Shown one piece after another: positions 55,042-61,427 of a stretch of DNA of 64,000 nucleotides. The translations under genes and the position numbers were made by a program. Each line of letters starts with the position of its first letter. The stretch's first letter is position 1. This stretch comes from Sulfuriferula multivorans (GTDB lineage: Bacteria > Pseudomonadota > Gammaproteobacteria > Burkholderiales > Sulfuriferulaceae): contig NZ_BGOW01000027.1 in the NCBI RefSeq assembly GCF_003851125.1, positions 1 through 64,000 of the forward strand. The letters run 5' to 3'. Under the pieces are notes generated by a model. It searched no databases. It was not told the DNA's origin and was given only the letters and a program-made list of their open reading frames with translations.

Positions 55042-56535
55042 ATGACAGTAAGCCAGTTCCGACTGGATATACATACTAATCAAAAAACTGGTTTGTTCAT
55101 GGTGATGACGATGCAATTGCAATACTTCGCAGATTGTTTTTCTAATTGCTTATCGCATACCAAATTACTGATTGCAGCTATGACAAGTCTACTGATGATG
55201 GCTGGCTGCGCCAGTCTTCCCGATGCCAAAGCCACCCTCGCGACCCCTCCGCAGGCGGTGCAATTTGATAACGCCGACGGCGCATTACCTGCAAAAAAAA
55301 GTCAAGCCATCCTCAGGCAATTAAAGCTGGAGGCAGGCAGTCTGGATATCTTGCAGAAGCATCTGGCGCTGGAGCAGCAAATCAATCCTGAAAATCCGCT
55401 GGTATTAGGTAACAAAGTCACTTTGTTACAGGATGGGCCATCCACCTATAAAGCCATGTTTTCTGCCATCCGTAGCGCACGGCACACGATCAACCTGGAA
55501 ACTTACATCTTTGAAGTTGGCAAGGTCGGCGATGAGTTTGAGGAATTACTGCTGGATAAACAGGCCCACGGAGTCAAGGTCAACCTGATTTACGACAGTG
55601 TCGGCTCACTCGGCACGCCCTAAGATTTTTTTAAATTCATGGCCGACAGCGGTATCCATGTAGTGGAGTTCAATCCGGTTAATCCACTGGCGCACAATGC
55701 CAAAACCTGGCGGCTGAATAATCGTGACCATCGCAAGCTATTAGTTGTGGATGGTCGAATCGCCTTTGTAGGAGGCATCAATATCAGCGATGCATACTCC
55801 AGTGGCTCTTTTTTACGTCATAAAACAAAAAAAGGTAATCCATCATTCGGCTGGCGTGACACCCATGTTGAGATTGAAGGACCCGCGGTTGCCGAATTTC
55901 AGAAGCTGTTCCTGGCTACCTGGAAAAAACAAGGCGGCGCACCGCTTAGCCAAAGCGATTATTTTCCTCAACTTCACAAGCAGGGCAACGAAATCGTCCG
56001 CGCCATTGGCAGTGTTGCGAATGACCCAACCAGCCCTATTTACCTGACGCTGCTCTCGGCCATCAATCATGCGGAGCGGCAGGTACATCTTACCAATGCC
56101 TATTTTGTGCCCAACCCACAGTTTCTTAAAACCTTGATGGATGCCGCACAACGGGGTGTAGATGTGAAGCTGATATTACCCAGCCATAGTGATTCATGGA
56201 TAGTCTTCAATGCGGGGCGTTCTCATTACACAACGCTATTGCGCGCTGGCGTCAAAATCTACGAGCGTCGCGGAGCGGTAATGCATGCCAAAACTGCCAC
56301 CATAGACGGTGTCTGGTCGACCATTGGTTCAACAAACCTGGATTGGCGCAGCTTTCTGCACAATGACGAGATCAACGCAGTCATCCTCGGCAGCGATTTT
56401 GCCAACCAGATGGAAGCCATGTTTGCCAACGATCTGACGCAATCGGATCAGATTGAGCTGAAGCAATGGCGGCACCGGCCCATCACTTCGCGCTTCAAGG
56501 AATGGCTATCCAGACTCCCTGAGTATTGGTTATAA
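55042..56535 (+). pseudogene. cardiolipin synthase-like phospholipase D gene with an in-frame stop
   Basis: One reading frame of a two-HKD phospholipase D protein interrupted by TAA at 55621-55623. The upstream part has a lipoprotein-type signal (LLMMAGCAS), LLQDGPSTYKAMFSAIRSARHTINLETYIFEVG and ends VGSLGTP; the frame continues without shift as DFFKFMADSGIHVVEFNPVNPL. Both HKD motifs lie after the stop: HRKLLVVDG and HAKTATIDG, with NLDWRS near the end. The stop replaces a single residue. The second part begins with an ATG at 55639 and could be made alone as a 298-residue protein. Either a recent nonsense mutation, a recoded stop or a sequencing error. Confidence 0.82.
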
Positions 56536-56566
56536 AACCAGTCTTGCCGATCACGCATGATATCTA

Positions 56567-56585
56567 TGTGCGACAGCGTACAGAC
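56567..56585. promoter_or_regulatory. candidate Crp/Fnr-type operator, copy 2
   Basis: TGTGCGACAGCGTACAGAC, identical in all 19 bases to 50911-50929. It lies 32 bases after the phospholipase D-like gene and about 100 bases before the entericidin-like gene. A 16-base imperfect dyad TGTGCG-N4-CGTACA is included. Confidence 0.55.
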
Positions 56586-56682
56586 CGCGTCTGTCATGCC
56601 CGATAAAGTTGCTCCAGCCTTGTAAATCACTGCTTCCGGTTTTCGGGCTTTTTATTCAGCTTTTAACGTTCAGGAGAAAATC

Positions 56683-56841
56683 ATGACCAAGAAAATTTTA
56701 TCCGCATTGATAATGGCTGGCACATTGGGGATGTTGCTCAGCGTCTCGGCTTGCAATACTGTAGCCGGCGCAGGTAAAGATGTTGAACATGCTGGTGATG
56801 CCATTCACGACAAAGCCAGGGACGTGCAGAACAGCAATTAA
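56683..56841 (+). CDS. entericidin-like small lipoprotein
   Basis: A 52-residue lipoprotein. The signal peptide ends in VSAC; the mature part CNTVAGAGKDVEHAGDAIHD has the entericidin A/B pattern. CAGGAGAAAATC precedes the ATG at 56683, and a strong terminator follows 20 bases after the stop, so it is a single-gene unit with the dyad at 56567 in its upstream region. Entericidins are small outer-membrane lipoproteins linked to stationary phase in E. coli. Confidence 0.88.
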   Translation: MTKKILSALIMAGTLGMLLSVSACNTVAGAGKDVEHAGDAIHDKARDVQNSN

Positions 56842-56860
56842 GCCATCTTCAGGCGGAAAT

Positions 56861-56894
56861 ATTAAAAAAGGCTCTGCCAGGAGCCTTTTTTAAT
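56861..56894. terminator. bidirectional intrinsic terminator
   Basis: A 14-bp perfect stem (56861-56874 with 56881-56894) around the loop TGCCAG, with A6 on the left and T6 on the right. It ends the entericidin-like transcript 20 bases after the stop and would work in both directions. Confidence 0.95.
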
Positions 56895-57037
56895 AAATTA
56901 CAGGTTCATTGGTAACAGAGTAGCTCGAATTATTCTGAACCGGCGATTGTCGGATTCAAAGCAAATCCTTCGATATCTTCTTAGGAAGGCAAATCCGACC
57001 AACAACGAGCATAGTTAGCCACTTCCCGGTCGAAATC

Positions 57038-58216
57038 ATGGAATCCCATCCCGAATCGATAAATGCAGCGAAAGACGCAATCAGTACTCTGGAAACTCAT
57101 GATCTGACGCTGCCACCTGCGCATGAGACGGTGGCAACTCATAACATGGCGCTTACCATGCTCGCTGTTATCGCGCTGATATTTACGCTTGATTGGGCCC
57201 AGGTTTTTGTCATTTCCATTCTGCTTGGAATTTTATTCGCCTATACGCTCAATCCACTCGTCGCCTGGCTGGAATTAATCAAAATTCCGCGCATATTGGG
57301 CGCCACTTTAGTAATGCTTACCGTGGTCAGCGCGGGATTACTGTGCACCTACGCTTTACGTGGGGAAATGCAGACGATACTGGATCAGTTACCCAAGGCC
57401 GCCAGCAAGTTATCGTCCGTAACGAGTCATTTGCAACGTGGCCAGCTCAGTAACATGCAAAAAGTACAGATCGCTGCAAATGAAATTGAAAAAGCCACCA
57501 ATCAGGTTGGCGCTACCCCTGAGGCTAACAAGCGATTGAAGACCTACGTGGTCGTCGATCCATCTCCATTCAAGCTGAGCAATTTATTATGGTCGGGTTG
57601 GACGGGCTTGCTGACATTTTTCGGGCAGGCTGTCATGGTGGCATTCCTCACCTATTTTTTACTGCTGTCGGGTGATACTTTCAAGCGCAAGCTGGTACGT
57701 CTGGCGGGGCCCACCCTGACCAGAAGGAAAATTACCGTTCATATCCTGGATGACATTAACAATTCCATCCAGAGTTACATGTTCATGCTGTTGATCACCA
57801 ACGCCATGGTAGGTATTTTCACCTGGGCGGCCTTCTCCTGGCTGGGCCTGGAAAACGCAGGTGCCTGGGCGGCAGCGGCAAGCCTGTTACATATCATTCC
57901 TTATTTTGGACCCGTTATTACTGCCTCCGTGACCGGCATGGCAGCGTTCATCCAGTTCGATTCGATTTCATCAGCACTACAGGTGGCCGGCGCATCGTTG
58001 CTGATAGCCACCATCATTGGCACCCTGGTCACTACCTGGATGACGGGCAGGTTTGCAAAAATGAATACTGCGGCAGTGTTTATTTCCCTGCTGTTCTGGA
58101 CCTGGCTATGGGGTATATGGGGCATGCTGCTTAGCATACCCATCATCGTCATCGTTCGGGTCGTGTCACAGCATATAGAACCGTTGCATCCTCTAGCAGA
58201 ATTGCTGGGGGACTAA
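57038..58216 (+). CDS. AI-2E family transporter
   Basis: A 392-residue inner-membrane protein of the AI-2E (UPF0118/PerM) family. Two N-terminal helices (MLAVIALIFTLDWAQVFVISILLGILFAYTLNPLV), a third near 90-110, a long extracytoplasmic helical segment (about 115-190) and five C-terminal helices including YFGPVITASVTGMAAF, then LFWTWLWGIWGMLLSIPIIVIVRVV. Family members export signalling molecules or act as ion antiporters; the substrate is not predictable. Its N-terminal 35 residues are hydrophilic. It sits alone after the terminator. Confidence 0.9.
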   Translation: MESHPESINAAKDAISTLETHDLTLPPAHETVATHNMALTMLAVIALIFTLDWAQVFVISILLGILFAYTLNPLVAWLELIKIPRILGATLVMLTVVSAGLLCTYALRGEMQTILDQLPKAASKLSSVTSHLQRGQLSNMQKVQIAANEIEKATNQVGATPEANKRLKTYVVVDPSPFKLSNLLWSGWTGLLTFFGQAVMVAFLTYFLLLSGDTFKRKLVRLAGPTLTRRKITVHILDDINNSIQSYMFMLLITNAMVGIFTWAAFSWLGLENAGAWAAAASLLHIIPYFGPVITASVTGMAAFIQFDSISSALQVAGASLLIATIIGTLVTTWMTGRFAKMNTAAVFISLLFWTWLWGIWGMLLSIPIIVIVRVVSQHIEPLHPLAELLGD

Positions 58217-58274
58217 GCAGACCAATGGGACATATAGCTGGATAGATAGCGGGAATACAGAGCATTTGGAATTA

Positions 58275-58290
58275 TGTGCGGTACCGAACA
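58275..58290. promoter_or_regulatory. candidate Crp/Fnr-type operator, copy 3
   Basis: TGTGCGGTACCGAACA, with TGTGCG-N4-CGAACA halves around a self-complementary GTAC core. With flanks it matches the copy at 56567 in most positions (TATGTGCG on the left, ACAGA on the right). It lies 100 bases before the Q-rich secreted protein gene. Confidence 0.5.
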
Positions 58291-58390
58291 GAAACGTCCG
58301 GGCAAGAGCAGGTATCATTTTAAACATGCGGGGGCCTCATTTCATTGACAACCCCAACTCCGAATTTGGATAACAAACCGGGCTCACATA

Positions 58391-59386
58391 ATGCTAAAAA
58401 TCCGCTCCATGTTAATTTTACTCGGCATGCTATTGTCCTCGGCTGCATCGGCGGCCGTCCAGGTGAACATTGGTATTGGGCTGCCTCACGCCAACATCGG
58501 GATTTACCTGCCGGCATACCCGCAACTCGTCGTCGTGCCAGGTTACCCGGTCTATTACGCACCTCGACTGGATGCAAACTTCTTTTTTTACGACGGCATG
58601 TACTGGGTTTACCAGGATGATGATTGGTATGCGAGTTCCTGGTACAACGGCCCCTGGTGGCTAGTACAGCCAGAGGCTGTGCCGGTATTCATCCTGCGGA
58701 TTCCGGTGCGCTACTACCGTCAGCCGCCTGCGTACTTCCGCGGGTGGCGACCGGATGCGCCGCCGCATTGGGGGAATCACTGGGGCCATGATTGGGAACA
58801 GCATCGACGCGGTTGGGATAGATGGAACCACCGCGCTACCCCTGCACCTGCCCCGCTACCCACCTACCAGCGCCGGTATTCAGGGGATCGGTATCCCGAA
58901 CGCATGGAGCAGCAGCATGAGCTGCAACAGCGCAATTACCGTTACCAGCCGCGCGATCCCGTAGTGCGGAAAAGCTATCAGGAGCAAGCCGTGCAAAGAG
59001 CACCTGTCCAACATGGCAAACCTCAGCATGAAAAACAGGGAGCGCCTGAACAGAGAGGTTCCAGGCAGCCGGATTTCCAGCGTTCCGCGCCGCAGCAACA
59101 GGATATGCCCGGCTCGCCGCGCTTACAGTCACCGCAAAGGGGCCACGAAGACATTCAAAAATCTATTCCAGCCCCCTCACAACAGAGACGCCCGGAAGGC
59201 CAGGATCATAGGCAGCCGCCACAGCCAGATATGACCCCGCATGAGCAGCCGATGCAAAGATCACAGGGCCGGGAAGAAAAAAAACATGGCAAGGACGCCC
59301 AACACGAACAGCATCGTGGACAAGGACAAGGACAAGGACAAGGACAAGGACAAGGGCAGGATCGAGGCCGGGATCGCAATGAATAG
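58391..59386 (+). CDS. exported Gln/Arg/Pro-rich protein with aromatic N-terminal domain
   Basis: A 331-residue protein with a signal peptide (MLILLGMLLSSAASAA). Residues 25-125 are rich in Tyr/Trp/Pro (PAYPQLVVVPGYPVYYAP, FFFYDGMYWVYQDDDWYASSWYNGPWWLV), a pattern seen in small secreted YXWGXW-like proteins. From about 150 to the end it is low complexity, rich in Gln, Arg, His and Pro. It ends in a run of Gly-Gln dipeptides coded by six GGACAA hexamers at 59318-59353. Probably disordered and periplasmic or surface-associated; function unknown. A candidate operator lies upstream at 58275. Confidence 0.8.
   Translation: MLKIRSMLILLGMLLSSAASAAVQVNIGIGLPHANIGIYLPAYPQLVVVPGYPVYYAPRLDANFFFYDGMYWVYQDDDWYASSWYNGPWWLVQPEAVPVFILRIPVRYYRQPPAYFRGWRPDAPPHWGNHWGHDWEQHRRGWDRWNHRATPAPAPLPTYQRRYSGDRYPERMEQQHELQQRNYRYQPRDPVVRKSYQEQAVQRAPVQHGKPQHEKQGAPEQRGSRQPDFQRSAPQQQDMPGSPRLQSPQRGHEDIQKSIPAPSQQRRPEGQDHRQPPQPDMTPHEQPMQRSQGREEKKHGKDAQHEQHRGQGQGQGQGQGQGQDRGRDRNE
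59318..59353 (+). repeat. hexanucleotide microsatellite (GGACAA)6 inside the Q-rich gene
   Basis: Six exact copies of GGACAA in tandem, followed by a GGGCAG variant. Each unit codes for Gly-Gln, so slippage would change length without breaking the frame. Confidence 0.95.
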
Positions 59387-59470
59387 GCAATGCAGACCGA
59401 GCAGCTTGCGGTTCCGTTTTACCGAGCCTCCTCGTCACAATATAAAAGCACTTCTACAGGAGAAGATGGA

Positions 59471-59683
59471 ATGAATTCAGTCAAGATGTTGGCAATTGTA
59501 CTGATCGTGGCCGGCGGTTTGGGATTGGCGTACGGTGGTTTCACTTACACCAAGGAAACCCATCAAGCCAAACTGGGCCCGATAGAGTTGTCAGTCAAGG
59601 ATACGCAAACCGTAAACATTCCAATCTGGGCTGGCGTGGGCGCGATTGTGGCAGGGGTGTTCCTGCTTACTCTGCGCAAGTAG
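59471..59683 (+). CDS. DUF3185-family small membrane protein
   Basis: A 70-residue protein with two transmembrane helices (VKMLAIVLIVAGGLGLAYGGF and IPIWAGVGAIVAGVFLLTL) separated by a short polar segment (TYTKETHQAKLGPIELSVKDTQTVN). This is the DUF3185 pattern. CAGGAGAAGATGGA precedes the ATG. The function is unknown. Confidence 0.88.
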   Translation: MNSVKMLAIVLIVAGGLGLAYGGFTYTKETHQAKLGPIELSVKDTQTVNIPIWAGVGAIVAGVFLLTLRK

Positions 59684-59787
59684 TTGAGTCCATTTCCGAT
59701 GGGTATGCCCATGAATTACGGGCAGATCCATGCAGTATTTTGCCTGTTTTTTTACAGTCAACCGCACGGTAAAAAGACAGGATTTCC

Positions 59788-60135
59788 ATGAACGCAACAG
59801 CACCAGCAACGGAGAAAAGTATGGATAAGTTATCTGATGAAGTTACCAAAGAACAGTTGATCGCCGATTTCAAAGTGGTGATAGCGGATGCCGAAGCATT
59901 GCTGAAAGCAACTGCCAACCAGGGCGGCGAGAAGCTGACCGAGGTACGCGCCAAGGCGGAAGAATCCCTCCGGATCGCAAAAGCCGGTATCGCAGAGGCG
60001 CAGGCGGCACTGCTTGTCAAAGCCAAAGCTGCAGCCCAGGCAACCGACGCTTATGTCCATACATATCCATGGCAAGCCATTGGCGCCGTCGCTGGTGTCA
60101 GTCTGGTAATCGGCATACTCATCGGGCGCCGCTAG
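59788..60135 (+). CDS. DUF883/ElaB/YqjD-family membrane-anchored protein
   Basis: A 115-residue protein: a long amphipathic helix rich in Ala/Lys/Glu (TKEQLIADFKVVIADAEALLKATANQGGEKLTEVRAKAEESL) and one C-terminal transmembrane helix (PWQAIGAVAGVSLVIGILIGRR). This is the layout of ElaB/YqjD, inner-membrane proteins linked to ribosome binding in stationary phase in E. coli. The YVHTYPWQAIGAVAG motif before the helix is diagnostic. A second ATG at codon 12 is an alternative start. Confidence 0.9.
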   Translation: MNATAPATEKSMDKLSDEVTKEQLIADFKVVIADAEALLKATANQGGEKLTEVRAKAEESLRIAKAGIAEAQAALLVKAKAAAQATDAYVHTYPWQAIGAVAGVSLVIGILIGRR

Positions 60136-60406
60136 TTGCTTCGCCAGAGCTAAACACCCCATGGGCAAGGATCGGCTCAATGCCGGCCTTGCTTTGGGGC
60201 GGGCTAACCGGCGCCTGATCGCATCTGGATAGGATGGAACTGCCGCTGTATGTCTCAGATCACGCATCAATGTAGCAGGGAGCGCTATAGCCATCGGATA
60301 ACCCCCCTGCGTACACACATCAAAGCCGACAGGCTTGCAGGGTGCAAAGCGTGTATGCTGTTCGCGTGATGATCGCGCCGTCCGGCCGATTATTCTGAGA
60401 CCGCCT

Positions 60407-61168
60407 ATGGATACCGCACACAGTCCCAATCAAAACCATCTTCTTGCCGCCCTGCCCACCGCTGAATTCGAGCGCATCGCGCCTCATCTTGAGTTGGTCG
60501 CGATGCCGCTGGGTGATGTTCTTTATGAATCCGGCGGCCAGTTGCAGCACGCCTATTTTCCTACAACCGCCATCCTGTCGCTGCACTATGTCACCGAGAG
60601 CGGCGCATCGTCTGAAATCGCCGGGGTAGGCAATGAAGGCGTACTCGGCATTTCGCTTTTCATGGGTGGGAATACCACACCGAGCCGGGCCATTGTGCAG
60701 ACTGGGGGCCACGGTTACCAACTCAAGGCGCGGCTGTTGATGGAGGAATTCAATCGCATCGGGGGGCGCCGCGCCGGGGTGATGCAACACTTGCTATTGC
60801 GTTACACCCAGGCGCTGATAACACAAATATCGCAAACTGCAGTATGCAATCGCCATCATTCGGTGGAGCAGCAACTGTGCAGATGGCTGTTACTGACCCT
60901 TGATCGTCTGCCCTCGAATGAACTGACCATGACCCAGGAGCTGATTGCCGGCATGCTCGGTGTGCGGCGTGAAGGCATCACCGAGGCTGCCGGGCATTTG
61001 CAGCAAGCGGGATTCATTCGCTACCGACGCGGCCATATCACCGTGATCAATCGATCTGGCCTGGAGTCCCGCGTGTGTGAATGCTATGGGGTGGTCAAGA
61101 AAGAACATGATCGATTGCTGTGCGATGTACGCAATCGTCAGGAATTTCCGCTTACCGGTCACGCTTAG
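60407..61168 (+). CDS. Crp/Fnr-family transcription regulator, paralogue
   Basis: A 253-residue regulator closely related to the one at 50137-50865. The two share NQNHLL, ERIAPHLELV, YFPTT, VGNEGVLGISLFMGG, HSVEQQLCRWLL and the winged helix LTMTQELIAGMLGVRREGITEAAGHLQ. The recognition-helix core (GVRRE.ITEAA) is almost the same, so both may bind one operator type. There is no Cys cluster for an iron-sulfur centre. I start at ATG 60407 (MDTAHSPNQNHLL), aligned with the paralogue's start; the frame is open upstream. It follows a 271-base gap with a hairpin near 60160-60200. Confidence 0.9.
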   Translation: MDTAHSPNQNHLLAALPTAEFERIAPHLELVAMPLGDVLYESGGQLQHAYFPTTAILSLHYVTESGASSEIAGVGNEGVLGISLFMGGNTTPSRAIVQTGGHGYQLKARLLMEEFNRIGGRRAGVMQHLLLRYTQALITQISQTAVCNRHHSVEQQLCRWLLLTLDRLPSNELTMTQELIAGMLGVRREGITEAAGHLQQAGFIRYRRGHITVINRSGLESRVCECYGVVKKEHDRLLCDVRNRQEFPLTGHA

Positions 61169-61209
61169 TCCTTCGCCTTGTTTCCCGCTTTGCATAATAG
61201 CTCCATCAT

Positions 61210-61227
61210 CCGTGCGATAACGCACGG
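61210..61227. promoter_or_regulatory. perfect palindrome, candidate Crp/Fnr-type operator, copy 4
   Basis: CCGTGCGATAACGCACGG is an 18-base perfect inverted repeat (7-4-7) with the same GTGCG-N4-CG core as the other three sites. It is 42 bases after the second regulator gene and about 200 bases before the PAS protein. No T-run follows, so a terminator is less likely. Confidence 0.5.
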
Positions 61228-61427
61228 ACTGCGACAGAACTCAAGCACCATAATGAAAAATGCTTACACAAAATTCATTCACTGACTCAATGACCTCGCT
61301 CCCGGCACCCGCTTTGCAAAAGCATGCATTTTTTTATCCAGGATGAGCGTATAAGTAGGCGGGTGCTGCTCACCCCTTCGGCCACGCGATCCGTCACGCT
61401 AATTCGCGCTTTAATATGAGGACGGCC

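Noticed and set aside
55042-56535. Two separate genes, a lipoprotein and a phospholipase D
   Set aside because: They are in the same frame with a single stop between them and the family sequence continues across it, so one interrupted gene is the simpler reading.
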